A DNA stretch of 64,000 bases from Candidatus Poribacteria bacterium (lineage in GTDB: Bacteria > Poribacteria > WGA-4E > WGA-3G): assembly GCA_028824125.1 (NCBI GenBank), contig JAPPES010000031.1, forward strand, positions 1-64,000, written 5' to 3'. The translations under genes and the position numbers were made by a program. Numbering within the stretch: the first letter of the stretch is position 1; each line of letters begins with the position of its first letter. This document shows, piece by piece, positions 15,655 to 24,297 of this stretch. Under the pieces are notes generated by a model. The model made no database searches and was not told the DNA's origin. It was given only the letters and a program-made list of their open reading frames with translations.

Positions 15655-16719
15655 ATGTCCTATACTGATGATAACTTACCAATTGACCAAATATTATGCG
15701 GGGATAATTTGGAACTCATTCGACAATTGCCTGATTGTTGTATTCAATTGGTGATCACCTCTCCCCCTTATTTCCAACAGCGTGATTATGGCGGCGGAAT
15801 GGGAAATGAAAAGAATGTTCATGAGTACATTGATACGTTACTTTGTCTCTTTCAAGAATGTGTGCGTGTTGTGAGAGATGATGGCAATATAGTTTTTAAT
15901 ATAGGTGACAAATATCAGGACAGCAACTTACTTCTGGTTCCGTATCGTTTTGCGCTTGCCGCAATGGACACAGGATCAGTTAGACTTGTAAATGAAATCA
16001 CGTGGGTCAAAAGAAATCCAACTCCGCGCCAGTTTAGTCGTCGTCTCGTCAGTAGTACTGAGCCGTTCTTCCATTTTGCCAAGTCAGATCGTTATTTCTA
16101 TGCCCCCAAAGCTTTCTTGGCAAAATCGCGTGCTTCGCAGCCCTCTAAAAAGAAAACTAGTACTAACGTGGGACAGCGATATTTTGAGATTATTGATGAA
16201 TCAGACCTATCTGAAGCAGAGAAATCTGCTGCGCGGATTGAACTTGCAGAGGTTATTCAAGAAGTCAAACGTGGCAAAACGCAAAGTTTTCGGATGAAAA
16301 TTCGCGGCATTCATGCTGCCCCATTTGGAGGACAGGAAGGAGGTCGCACATTACAGCTAAAAAATAAAGGTTTTACAATAATTAGAATTCACGGCAATAA
16401 ACTCAAGCGAGATGTAATTAAAACTGATGATGTGATTGAAACACCAGATGTGATTGAAACACCCGTTGCTACACTTAAGGGGAATAAACACCCAGCAATC
16501 TACCCAGTGGAAGTAGTGGAGGAATTTTTACATCTACTCACACCCACTAATGCCTTGGTTCTCGATCCGTTTATGGGTTCTGGCTCAACCGCAGTTGCCT
16601 GCAAAAATCTGGGTAGACATTATATCGGCTATGATATTAATGTTGAATACTGTAAAGATGCTCGGCAGCGTGTTGATGATACTCCAATTACGATGCAACA
16701 TTTGTTTGAGGGAACATAA
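15655..16719 (+). CDS. DNA methyltransferase of a type II R-M system
   Basis: A beta-class amino-methyltransferase (N4-cytosine or N6-adenine) of about 354 residues. The second ATG is preferred, since AAAAGGAG lies eight bases before it. The catalytic motif SPPY is near residue 37 and the AdoMet-binding DPFMGSG near residue 304, in the order catalytic then AdoMet, with the target-recognition region between. That middle region carries three in-frame 18-bp repeats (16411-16464) encoding DVIKTD-DVIETP-DVIETP, a spot for length variation. The stop overlaps the nuclease start (TAATG). Methylation should protect host DNA from the partner enzyme. Confidence 0.9.
   Translation: MSYTDDNLPIDQILCGDNLELIRQLPDCCIQLVITSPPYFQQRDYGGGMGNEKNVHEYIDTLLCLFQECVRVVRDDGNIVFNIGDKYQDSNLLLVPYRFALAAMDTGSVRLVNEITWVKRNPTPRQFSRRLVSSTEPFFHFAKSDRYFYAPKAFLAKSRASQPSKKKTSTNVGQRYFEIIDESDLSEAEKSAARIELAEVIQEVKRGKTQSFRMKIRGIHAAPFGGQEGGRTLQLKNKGFTIIRIHGNKLKRDVIKTDDVIETPDVIETPVATLKGNKHPAIYPVEVVEEFLHLLTPTNALVLDPFMGSGSTAVACKNLGRHYIGYDINVEYCKDARQRVDDTPITMQHLFEGT
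16411..16464 (+). repeat. 18-bp tandem repeat, three units, inside the methyltransferase
   Basis: Three consecutive 18-base units beginning gatgtRattRaaac; units two and three differ only at the last base. Because 18 is a multiple of three, unit gain or loss would keep the frame and change spacing before the AdoMet-binding motif. Confidence 0.85.
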
Positions 16720-17903
16720 TGGATAACATACGTGCAATTTTGGAAGATGCTTATCAGTTAGCAGAATCAAAACGTGATCTCCGGCCAGGGCTTTCAGGAA
16801 ACCAAATAAAATGGATTGAGACAATTATGGAAAAAGCGGAATCTCAGAAAGCTGTTATCGCAGTTCTGATTACGTCCTTAGTGAAAAAGATTGAAACCCC
16901 TGCCCAAGATGTCCGCTACCATAAAAAGGAACTCCCTAACGGTTATTCAGGGAGAGGTTTTGATACCTTGCACGTGACACCTTTTATTTCAGAAAAGTTT
17001 CAGAGATTTGCTATGAAGGGTGGAAGTGGTTGGCTGACGCGTTCGCTTGAGCAGGCTCACCCGTTTACACTTAATTTTCCTGGTAAGATTCGCAATGTAT
17101 CCGTTAAGGAAGCTTTTCTTCAAATTCTAAACGATATTGAAGAAAATCGAGCTGATCCAAAAAAATACCTTCATGCAACATTTATTGCCTTGATTGACTT
17201 GATGGAAAGATCAAGAATTAATCTTGACTTATTTGAAATTGCAAATGTAGATTTCAGAAAAGCACAGCAAACAGAAACAGTAACAATAGAAAAAATAGTA
17301 AATCTCCTAAAACGACACTTTTCAATTGGATATGGCGTTGCTGGTGCTTCACGTCTGCCTGTATTGGCAGTTTATTCTGCTTATGAAATGCTTATGGCAA
17401 TTGAAAGGTTTGAAGGTAAGACGCTCTTGCCATTGAAAAGCCATACTACAGCGGATAGCAAATCTGGTGGGATAGGAGACATTGAAGTCTTAGACAAAAA
17501 TGGAGATTTTTTTGAGGCAGTTGAAATCAAACACAATATCCCAATTTCTCCAGGAATTATTCAAGTTGCCTATGAAAAATTTTTGCAGACACCTGTTTGC
17601 CGTTATTATCTACTTACCACAGCAGAACCAAACGTTGAGGATATTGACTCCGTAGGTGAATTAGTTAGTGAAATTCACGCACAGCATGGTTGTGAAGTAA
17701 TTGTTAACGGGATTCTACCATCATTAAAATACTACTTGCGTTTGTTAAGCAATCCTAAACTTTTTATAGAACGTTATTCTGAAAACCTCCAATTAGATTT
17801 TAATCAAAATACAGACATTAAAGAAATTCATTTACGCTACTGGGAAGACTTGTTAAAGTATTTGTTAGGAGACAGCTCACAAGCCTCTGAACCGAAACAG
17901 TGA
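16719..17903 (+). CDS. putative type II restriction endonuclease (PD-(D/E)XK)
   Basis: A 394-residue protein translationally coupled to the methyltransferase (TAATG). A PD-(D/E)XK-like core is visible at about residues 252-272: GDIEVLDKNGDFFEAVEIKH, giving D254, E269 and K271. I do not recognise the exact isoschizomer family, but the position beside the methyltransferase and this motif support a restriction nuclease. The last residues (ASEPKQ) are identical to the end of the TPR protein at 15047, because the C-terminal codons lie in the right copy of the 41-bp repeat. The native C-terminus may thus have been replaced on insertion. The gene is AT-richer than its flanks, in keeping with transfer. 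Confidence 0.8.
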   Translation: MDNIRAILEDAYQLAESKRDLRPGLSGNQIKWIETIMEKAESQKAVIAVLITSLVKKIETPAQDVRYHKKELPNGYSGRGFDTLHVTPFISEKFQRFAMKGGSGWLTRSLEQAHPFTLNFPGKIRNVSVKEAFLQILNDIEENRADPKKYLHATFIALIDLMERSRINLDLFEIANVDFRKAQQTETVTIEKIVNLLKRHFSIGYGVAGASRLPVLAVYSAYEMLMAIERFEGKTLLPLKSHTTADSKSGGIGDIEVLDKNGDFFEAVEIKHNIPISPGIIQVAYEKFLQTPVCRYYLLTTAEPNVEDIDSVGELVSEIHAQHGCEVIVNGILPSLKYYLRLLSNPKLFIERYSENLQLDFNQNTDIKEIHLRYWEDLLKYLLGDSSQASEPKQ

Positions 17904-17923
17904 CACCTCACGTTACATCCCAT
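17883..17923 (+). repeat. 41-bp direct repeat, right copy
   Basis: Exact copy of 15548-15588. Here it supplies the nuclease C-terminus and stop and ends on the first two bases of the kinase start codon. Removing one repeat and the 2.3 kb between restores a TPR-gene/kinase-gene junction with a 20-base spacer. Confidence 0.95.
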
Positions 17924-18848
17924 GGCACGTTACACAACCCTTTCACCTGAAGAACTCGCGGAGATAGTATCACATTATGCAATCGGCACACCACTGAAGC
18001 TTACGGAAATTTCAGGCGGATTTGGAAACAGCAACTTTAAGTTGACAACAACAGATGACAGGTTTCTCCTGAAAATATGTGATGAGAAAAATCCAGCAGA
18101 ACTGCATAAGCAAATTGAACTGTTGGAACATCTTCGTCAACACGCCTATCCGACAGTGTATCCAATTTTACAAAAAAACGGTGCGGCACTTTTCGAAACG
18201 CCAAACTACCGCGTGATGATCTACCCGTTTTTGGATGGAGGAACACCGAAACCTTCGCAACGCGTATTGACACAGATCGGTGAAGCGTTAGCCAAGTTAC
18301 ATCGCATTCCTCCACTTGTAGAACTTCCGCTTTTTCCGATGGGGATTACACAAATAACACCTTTTCTAAAAGAGGTCAAAAACACACAATTTACCACACA
18401 TCCGTTTTTTATTTGGCTAAAATCGGAACTTGAATGGATAAAACCTGAATTAGATAAACCACTTCCTACGGGGCTTCTACACGGAGACCTGTTTTTAGAC
18501 AACACTCTTTTTGATGGTGACCAAATGGCAGCAATTCTTGACTTTGAAGAAGGGTGCCATGATACATTGTTAATTGATGTCGGAATGACGATAATTGGCT
18601 GTTGTTATACGGCACAACATGAATTGGATGTGGCATCTGTCCACGGTTTCTTGGATGCTTACAATGCATTACGCCCTTTGACAGATAAAGAATGGGAGAG
18701 TTTGGATTGTTTTGTTCACTATGCAGCAGTGGCTATAGCGTTTTGGCGATTTAGACAATTCAATGTCCGCCATCCCGATGCGCGAAGTACCGAAACGTAT
18801 CAGGAGATGATTACCCGCAGCGCAAATTGGCAATCAATACGTCTGTAA
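17922..18848 (+). CDS. ThrB/APH-family kinase (homoserine-kinase-like)
   Basis: A 308-residue phosphotransferase of the aminoglycoside phosphotransferase/type II homoserine kinase fold. The N-lobe has ISGGFGNSNFKL and a lysine-bearing strand (FLLKIC). The catalytic loop HGDLFLDNTLF is near residue 187 and the metal-binding DFE near residue 207. HGDLFxDN resembles ThrB2-type homoserine kinases, which phosphorylate homoserine in threonine synthesis, but a choline or sugar kinase role cannot be excluded. There is no signal peptide, so it is cytoplasmic. Its start codon abuts the right 41-bp repeat, and it was probably once cotranscribed with the TPR lipoprotein gene. Confidence 0.8.
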   Translation: MARYTTLSPEELAEIVSHYAIGTPLKLTEISGGFGNSNFKLTTTDDRFLLKICDEKNPAELHKQIELLEHLRQHAYPTVYPILQKNGAALFETPNYRVMIYPFLDGGTPKPSQRVLTQIGEALAKLHRIPPLVELPLFPMGITQITPFLKEVKNTQFTTHPFFIWLKSELEWIKPELDKPLPTGLLHGDLFLDNTLFDGDQMAAILDFEEGCHDTLLIDVGMTIIGCCYTAQHELDVASVHGFLDAYNALRPLTDKEWESLDCFVHYAAVAIAFWRFRQFNVRHPDARSTETYQEMITRSANWQSIRL

Positions 18849-18891
18849 TAAATATACTTGTAATAGGCAGATAGTCCACATCTAAAATATT

Positions 18892-20628
18892 ATGTCTTTA
18901 GTAACAATCGCCAATGTCACAAAACGTTATGACCCAAATATAATTCTGGATGATATTTCGGTCGCAATTGCGCTTGGAGACCGGATAGGGTTAATTGGTC
19001 GTAACGGATCTGGGAAAACAACGTTATTAAAAATAATGTGTGGCATGCTCACCGATTTCAAAGGGGATGTTGTTTTGGCAAAGGGTCGCCGTATTGGATA
19101 CCTAAGCCAAGAACCAGAGTTGGAACGTGACTGCACGCTACGTCAGGAAATTCTCAAGGTCTTTAAAGAACGACTGGCACTTGAGGATAAAATGCTCATG
19201 CTGGCTGAGGAGATGGAAGCACAAGAAACGCCCCATCTTTTGCAGGAGTACGCGCGCATTCACGAGAAACATGAACGGCTGGGTGGATACGATTACGAGC
19301 ATCAGATAAATCGTGTCCTCAGTGGATTAGGTTTTAGTGATCAGGATTTCAACCTGCCAGTCCATGTCTTGAGTGGCGGTCAAAAGAGTAGGGCTACGTT
19401 AGCAAAACTGCTACTTGAAGAACCCGACCTATTACTCTTGGACGAACCCACGAATCATCTTGACATCAATGGCATCGAATGGCTGGAAAATTATCTCAAT
19501 ACCGAATACAACGGTGGCGTTCTTGTTGTTTCGCACGATAGATATTTTTTAGATAAGATCGTTCGTAAGGTGTGGGAACTCGCTGAAAATAAAATAAATA
19601 TCTATCGAGGTAACTATTCTAAGTACTTGGAATTAAAAAATATAGAACAGCTTGTTGACAGACGCGCATTCAAAATACAGCAAGCATTTATTGCACAAGA
19701 AAAGGAGTTCATTGAGCGTAATATAGCCGGGCAGCGAACTCGTGAAGCACAAGGAAGGCAGAAAAAACTGGATCGGTTAGAGACAATTGAAAAACCGAAA
19801 ACGGATACGCGAACTTTGAAACTCAACTTTACACAAAGCACACGGGGTGGAGACGACATTTTACGATGCCAAAATGTTGGTAAACAGTTTGGCGATAAAG
19901 TGTTATTTACAGGTCTCAATTTTGAGGTGTATCGTGGTGATGTGGTCGGAATTATCGGACCGAACGGGTCTGGAAAAACGACACTTTTCAGAATGATTTT
20001 GGGGCAGGAGCACCCTACACAAGGTAACCTTTGGGTTGGTCCTGGTCTCAGGCTTGGGTATTATACACAAGAATTGGAGGGGCTTAACCCAGATAATGAA
20101 ATCCTGGATGAAATTTGGGCACTTTGTCCGGATCAGACACCTTTTGAAGTACGAAGTTTTTTAGCGAAGTTCCTATTTTCCGGTGATGACGTGTTTAAGC
20201 GGATTGGAAACTTGAGCGGTGGCGAACAGAGTCGCGTTCAATTGGCAAAGCTGCTATTGGAAAAGGCGAATGTCTTTCTACTTGATGAACCGACAAATCA
20301 TTTGGACATTCCAGCACGCGAAGCACTTGAAAACGCACTTGCCGATTATCCCGCTACGCTTTTTATAATCTCTCACGACCGCTTCCTTTTGAACCGTCTG
20401 GCAACCAAATTGTTAATTCTTAATGTTACAAAAGAGGGAACAACAACGCGCTTTTTTGAAGGCACTTACGCCGAATATGAAGCAGAACAACAGAAACAGG
20501 TTGCTGATGCTAAACAGAATCAGCAGCAACTTAAAAACGTTCAAAGCAGTCCACCATCAAAACAGACGAAGCCTAAATCCAAGCGAAAACGGAAAATGAA
20601 GGCGCAACGTTTGGTAGGAAGTAATTAA
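18892..20628 (+). CDS. ABC-F ATPase (Uup/EttA-like)
   Basis: A 578-residue protein with two ABC domains and no membrane part. Walker A motifs GRNGSGKTT (about 37) and GPNGSGKTT (about 357), signatures LSGGQKSR and LSGGEQSR, and Walker B LLLLDEPTNHLD and VFLLDEPTNHLD are all intact. The inter-domain linker (about 240-310) is charged, and the C-terminus is a lysine/glutamine-rich tail (KQTKPKSKRKRKMK) as in Uup-type proteins that bind nucleic acid or ribosomes. The family acts on translating ribosomes or DNA junctions. There is no clear ribosome binding site; the gene follows the kinase gene by 43 bases. Confidence 0.92.
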   Translation: MSLVTIANVTKRYDPNIILDDISVAIALGDRIGLIGRNGSGKTTLLKIMCGMLTDFKGDVVLAKGRRIGYLSQEPELERDCTLRQEILKVFKERLALEDKMLMLAEEMEAQETPHLLQEYARIHEKHERLGGYDYEHQINRVLSGLGFSDQDFNLPVHVLSGGQKSRATLAKLLLEEPDLLLLDEPTNHLDINGIEWLENYLNTEYNGGVLVVSHDRYFLDKIVRKVWELAENKINIYRGNYSKYLELKNIEQLVDRRAFKIQQAFIAQEKEFIERNIAGQRTREAQGRQKKLDRLETIEKPKTDTRTLKLNFTQSTRGGDDILRCQNVGKQFGDKVLFTGLNFEVYRGDVVGIIGPNGSGKTTLFRMILGQEHPTQGNLWVGPGLRLGYYTQELEGLNPDNEILDEIWALCPDQTPFEVRSFLAKFLFSGDDVFKRIGNLSGGEQSRVQLAKLLLEKANVFLLDEPTNHLDIPAREALENALADYPATLFIISHDRFLLNRLATKLLILNVTKEGTTTRFFEGTYAEYEAEQQKQVADAKQNQQQLKNVQSSPPSKQTKPKSKRKRKMKAQRLVGSN

Positions 20629-20665
20629 TTTTTTTCATAAAATACCGTCTTTTTGACATTTTAAT

Positions 20666-20710
20666 TTGACATTGACAAACATCTATAGTATAATTTATGT
20701 CGTATACGAC
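20666..20710 (+). promoter_or_regulatory. consensus promoter with GTCGTATACGAC operator
   Basis: TTGACA (20666-20671), exactly 17 bases, then TATAAT (20689-20694): a perfect sigma70-type promoter. A 12-bp perfect palindrome, GTCGTATACGAC (20699-20710), covers the expected transcription start, where a MarR dimer bound there would block initiation. The MarR-like gene starts at 20744, so autoregulation is likely. Confidence 0.8.
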
Positions 20711-20743
20711 GGAATATACCTCTAACATAGGACGTATTTAGAG

Positions 20744-21625
20744 ATGTCAGTAGAAAAACCGGAGTTCAATCAAGAAATTGATGTTGTGATGCGTGTGATG
20801 CATCACGCACAAGCAGCTGTCAAATCCAGGTTTATTCAGGAAGTAGTCCCCAACCGCCTCACAATTGTACAGTTTAACGCCTTACAGCACCTGCATTGGT
20901 ATGGTCGTGAATCTGGTATGTCTGTAAGTGAGTTGGGAGAGCATTTAGGTCTTGCTCATAATACAGTTTCTGGCTTAGTCAGTCGACTTGAAAAGCACGG
21001 TTGGGTTGTCCGTCGTAAATGTGATGAGGATCGGAGGCGTGCACGTATTCAACTTACACCGCAATCAGAACAGCTTTTCCGAGAACGGGTGCAACACGCT
21101 GCAGACTTTTGGCAAAACACCTTTGGCCAACTTTCTCCTGAAGAACGGGAAAACTTGATTGGGAGTTTAAAAAAGTTGAAACAGGTGATGGCAAAGCCGG
21201 TGTGGCCAAGTTATGCGCAGCTGCATCCCCGTGATGCTGATCATTTGCGGGAAAAGTTTGAAACCGAGCTCGACGAACTTGCACAAGCAAAACTCAAACT
21301 CGTCGGGATCCGGTTGATTCTCGCTCAAATCGCGGAAAAGCAAAATGAACATGAACTCGCAGCGTACCTGAACCAAGCAGCCTCTGAAGAGATCAAACAT
21401 ACAAACCAATTGTTCAACCTACTCGGTCATGGGGAAAATTTTGATAAGCTGCTTTCAGCCCTCGTTGATGAAGACAAAGCTGTGTACGAGGAGTTGTTAG
21501 CGTTACTTGATGATGCCCCTTGTGCTGAAGAAGATGAGGAATTAGTCATCCTCCAACAAATGCTTCAAGATAGCCACAGATATAAACGATGGTTTCGCAG
21601 TGTCCACAAACAAAAAAATCGGTGA
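20744..21625 (+). CDS. MarR regulator fused to a ferritin-like domain
   Basis: A 293-residue fusion. Residues about 10-145 are a MarR winged-helix domain (SVSELGEHLGLAHNTVSGLVSRLEKHGWVVRRKCDEDRRRARIQLT). After a short linker, residues about 165-290 look like a ferritin/rubrerythrin-type helical bundle: helix pair around QIAEKQNEHELAAYLNQAASEEIKHTNQL with an ExxH-like EIKH, and a second half ending LQQMLQDSHRYKRWF. Not all usual di-iron ligands are evident by eye. The fusion suggests a repressor that senses iron, oxygen or peroxide directly. It has a consensus promoter with a palindromic operator just upstream. The sigma factor gene follows after 61 bases. Confidence 0.8.
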   Translation: MSVEKPEFNQEIDVVMRVMHHAQAAVKSRFIQEVVPNRLTIVQFNALQHLHWYGRESGMSVSELGEHLGLAHNTVSGLVSRLEKHGWVVRRKCDEDRRRARIQLTPQSEQLFRERVQHAADFWQNTFGQLSPEERENLIGSLKKLKQVMAKPVWPSYAQLHPRDADHLREKFETELDELAQAKLKLVGIRLILAQIAEKQNEHELAAYLNQAASEEIKHTNQLFNLLGHGENFDKLLSALVDEDKAVYEELLALLDDAPCAEEDEELVILQQMLQDSHRYKRWFRSVHKQKNR

Positions 21626-21686
21626 TTTTATTCTATCAATGGCCGCCTGCGTTTCAGTTGCGGCCACTGACACTTGAGAGGAGAAC

Positions 21687-22301
21687 ATGCAGTCCCAACG
21701 CCACGAAAATATTCCGCTACCCTGTAATGATGATGCCCAACTGATTGAACAATTTCAGAAAGGCGATACGGCTGTGTTTGATACACTTTTTACTCGCTAC
21801 CAAAAACGTACTTTTCGGTTAGTGCAGCGGTTTGTTCCAAACCACGAAGATGCCCTTGATATTACGCAAGATGCGTTTATTCGCGCGTATCAAGGGTTAG
21901 GGGATTTCAAGGGGCAGTGCCAGTTTTATAGTTGGCTTTACCGCATTACATTCAATCTCTGTATCGATTTCTTAAGAAAAAAAGCGCGTTCAGAAGTGAT
22001 GGTATATGAATCTGACGAATCTGACGAGTTGCCGATGGCAAATTTCCCGGATTTGCGGTCAGATTCCCCTGCCAAAGCTGCCGAGAACAAAGAACTCAGA
22101 GGCCAGATTCGGAAAGCGATCCGTCAACTACCACCAAAGCAACGTCAAATCTTTATCCTGCGTCACTGGGATGGATTGTCACTTAAAGATATTGCGGCTG
22201 TGGTCGGTAGATCAGATGGAACGGTCAAAGCTCACCTATTTCATGCACATCGTAATCTCCGCAAACACCTTCAGTCCTATCTTAAGGAAGAAGATGTTTA
22301 G
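21687..22301 (+). CDS. ECF-type RNA polymerase sigma factor
   Basis: A 204-residue sigma70-family factor with region 2 (LIEQFQKGDTAVFDTLFTRYQKRTFRLVQRFV...DALDITQDAFIRAYQGL) and region 4 (IRQLPPKQRQIFILRHWDGLSLKDIAAVVGRSDGTVKAHLFHAHRNLRKHL), without region 3, as in extracytoplasmic-function sigma factors. GAGAGGAG precedes the ATG. There is no anti-sigma factor gene downstream; the next gene (ftsY) converges. The MarR-ferritin gene upstream could be cotranscribed, hinting at a stress response, but this is inference. Confidence 0.92.
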   Translation: MQSQRHENIPLPCNDDAQLIEQFQKGDTAVFDTLFTRYQKRTFRLVQRFVPNHEDALDITQDAFIRAYQGLGDFKGQCQFYSWLYRITFNLCIDFLRKKARSEVMVYESDESDELPMANFPDLRSDSPAKAAENKELRGQIRKAIRQLPPKQRQIFILRHWDGLSLKDIAAVVGRSDGTVKAHLFHAHRNLRKHLQSYLKEEDV

Positions 22302-22371
22302 TAGGTACAAGTTTAGAAGATTTAAGCCCTTAGTGTTAAGTTTGTATTATACCAATGTCTAAGTAGCGTGT

Positions 22372-22419
22372 CCCACAGCCAGGCAATGCAACAAAAAGTT
22401 GTTATGCTTAGGCTGTGGG
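22372..22419. terminator. bidirectional hairpin between sigma factor and ftsY
   Basis: CCCACAGCC and GGCTGTGGG are perfect 9-bp arms around a 30-base loop, placed between two convergent genes; the ftsY stop codon is in its right edge. Confidence 0.5.
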
Positions 22420-23415
22420 CTACGTTTCTGTGGTATCCTCTGCTGCGAAAAGTGCTTCCACGAAATCTGCCCCCGCGAAATCCCGCAAGTCGTCAAGTTT
22501 TTCACCAATACCGATTAGCTTTACGGGGGCACCGAGTTCGGCTTTTACCGCTAATACAATCCCACCTTTAGCTGTGCCATCCAGTTTTGTGATTGCTACA
22601 CCTGTAATCGGCACAGCTTCGTTGAAAATCTTCGCCTGCATCAATGCGTTTTGTCCCACTGTACCATCAATAACAAGTAGCACCTCGTGAGGCGCGCCTG
22701 TATGCGCTTGTCCCATTACACGTCCAATTTTGGATAATTCATCCATCAACGGTTTTTTCGTATGGAGTCTGCCTGCCGTGTCAACGATTAGCACATCTGC
22801 TTCACGATTTTTTGCTGCGTGAACTGCATCAAAAACTACAGAAGCGGGTTCTGCCTTTTCCCCGCCACGAATCAGTTCTGCACCCGCGCGTTCGCACCAA
22901 ATTGCCAATTGATCTTCCGCAGCGGCGCGAAATGTATCGCCTGCGGCAACAAGAACACGATTACCATCGGTATTGAAACGGCTTGCGAGTTTGCCGATAG
23001 TTGTCGTTTTTCCTGCACCGTTCACACCGAGAACTAAGATCGCATAAGGCGGTTCACCCTCAAATTTCAAAGGAGCGTCTTCACCGAGTAGATTCAGAAT
23101 TTCTTCTTTTATGACTGTTTCCAATTCAGAAGAATCACCTAATCCTTTTTCTTTAACAGTTTCTCTAACGTTATCCATCAGTGTTAACGTCGTATCAACT
23201 CCCACGTCAGCTTGGATCAAAATCTCTTCAATCTCTTCCATCAGTTTTTCGTCAATTTTTCTACCAACCCGAAGTAGTCCTGACAGTTGAGAGATAAAAT
23301 TGTTTCGAGTCTTCGCTAAACTGGATTTTAGGCGATTGAACCAACTCTCTTTTTCTGCTGCCTCTGGTTCAACGCGGTTTTTATCACCACCTTTAAACAA
23401 GTTTCTGAGCATCAT
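22420..23415 (-). CDS. ftsY: signal recognition particle receptor FtsY
   Basis: A 331-residue SRP-type GTPase: short acidic N-terminus (about 1-30), four-helix N domain (about 30-115), then the G domain with GVNGAGKTTT (130-139), DTFRAAA, DTAGR near residue 212 and TKLDG near 283, ending LRDFAGADFVEALF. It docks ribosome-SRP complexes at the inner membrane. AAGGAGAA precedes two adjacent ATG codons, so the start may be one residue later. The gene is monocistronic here, with convergent sigma factor and divergent cytochrome genes. Confidence 0.96.
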   Translation of the reverse strand: MMLRNLFKGGDKNRVEPEAAEKESWFNRLKSSLAKTRNNFISQLSGLLRVGRKIDEKLMEEIEEILIQADVGVDTTLTLMDNVRETVKEKGLGDSSELETVIKEEILNLLGEDAPLKFEGEPPYAILVLGVNGAGKTTTIGKLASRFNTDGNRVLVAAGDTFRAAAEDQLAIWCERAGAELIRGGEKAEPASVVFDAVHAAKNREADVLIVDTAGRLHTKKPLMDELSKIGRVMGQAHTGAPHEVLLVIDGTVGQNALMQAKIFNEAVPITGVAITKLDGTAKGGIVLAVKAELGAPVKLIGIGEKLDDLRDFAGADFVEALFAAEDTTET

Positions 23416-23639
23416 TTCTCCTTTATTCCAAAATCAACTAATTCTTTAAAACATATATGAAAGTGTTCAGTTTAAATCTGCACTATCCGCATATCATATA
23501 ATACATTAACAGAACCGGAATGACAAATAAAAATGAATCTCTCTGAATTTTAAATTTGGTTGATTCGGGTAGGGATGTAAAACAATTCTGTATCCAAGCG
23601 TTTATATTGTGAAACATCAAAACATTCTAAAATTATTTA

Positions 23640-23668
23640 TTGCTATGATTGTCTTTTTGTTATATACT
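23640..23668 (+). promoter_or_regulatory. promoter for the cytochrome operon
   Basis: TTGCTA (23640-23645), 17 bases, TATACT (23663-23668), about 30 bases before the start codon at 23697. The gap from ftsY otherwise shows no gene. Confidence 0.5.
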
Positions 23669-23696
23669 AAAGACACATTAAATGAGGAGAGTAACA

Positions 23697-24275
23697 ATGC
23701 GAAGCAAAAAATTCAACCAACTATTCTTAAGGTTTTTTCTCTGTGTTGCTATCGTGCTAATTCCTTGTGTGATTTTCACGTCTTGTGTGGAAGAAAAGCA
23801 GTTAGATGAACTTGTTCAGGAAGCAAATCAAGAAGACACAGAACAGAATTCTGAAGAACCTGTGGTGGCACTTCCAGGACTCCCTGAAGATGTAGCAGGT
23901 TATGAGAAGTGGCTTAAATTAAACGCCGAACCGATTCCGCCTGTTCCAGGTGGAGACCCACACAATGGTACAAAGAACGTTTATGTCAACCAAGAACGTG
24001 GGACCATTGCACCGGATGGTGAACAACAATTTCCATATCCTGATGGAAGCATTGTCGTAAAAGAAGCATTTCGACCAAATAAAGACTATGTGGGACTCAT
24101 CGCAATCATGCGCAAAAAAGCAGGAACTGATCCAGACCACAACGATTGGGAGTTCATAGAATATACCCGAAACGCACCAGATGCTGATTTCAAAGTTATC
24201 GCCTCCGGTGGAATATGTTGGAATTGTCATGTCAGAGTCGAAGACATAGATTATGTTTTTACTGAACTTGACTGA
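23697..24275 (+). CDS. cytochrome P460-like heme lipoprotein
   Basis: Start at residue 6 of the track ORF, after GAGGAG. A hydrophobic signal ends in FTSC, so it is probably a lipoprotein. After an acidic linker, residues about 65-190 resemble the cytochrome P460 domain (PYPDGSIVVKEAFRPNKD...LIAIMRKKAG...DWEFIEYT), closing with the heme-binding CWNCH and DYVFTEL. P460 cytochromes oxidise hydroxylamine or bind NO, but related domains have other or unknown substrates, and the lysine cross-link that defines P460 cannot be judged by eye. It is 22 bases upstream of the cytochrome-barrel gene, a likely electron-transfer partner. Confidence 0.8.
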   Translation: MRSKKFNQLFLRFFLCVAIVLIPCVIFTSCVEEKQLDELVQEANQEDTEQNSEEPVVALPGLPEDVAGYEKWLKLNAEPIPPVPGGDPHNGTKNVYVNQERGTIAPDGEQQFPYPDGSIVVKEAFRPNKDYVGLIAIMRKKAGTDPDHNDWEFIEYTRNAPDADFKVIASGGICWNCHVRVEDIDYVFTELD

Positions 24276-24297
24276 CGTTAAAAAAGGAGTACGCTTT

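Noticed and set aside
15649-17903. Phage or transposon carrying the R-M genes
   Set aside because: No integrase, transposase or inverted repeats at the module borders; only the 41-bp direct repeats.
23609-23809. 66-aa ORF before the cytochrome operon
   Set aside because: Overlaps the promoter and the signal-peptide region of the P460-like gene in another frame; no ribosome binding site.
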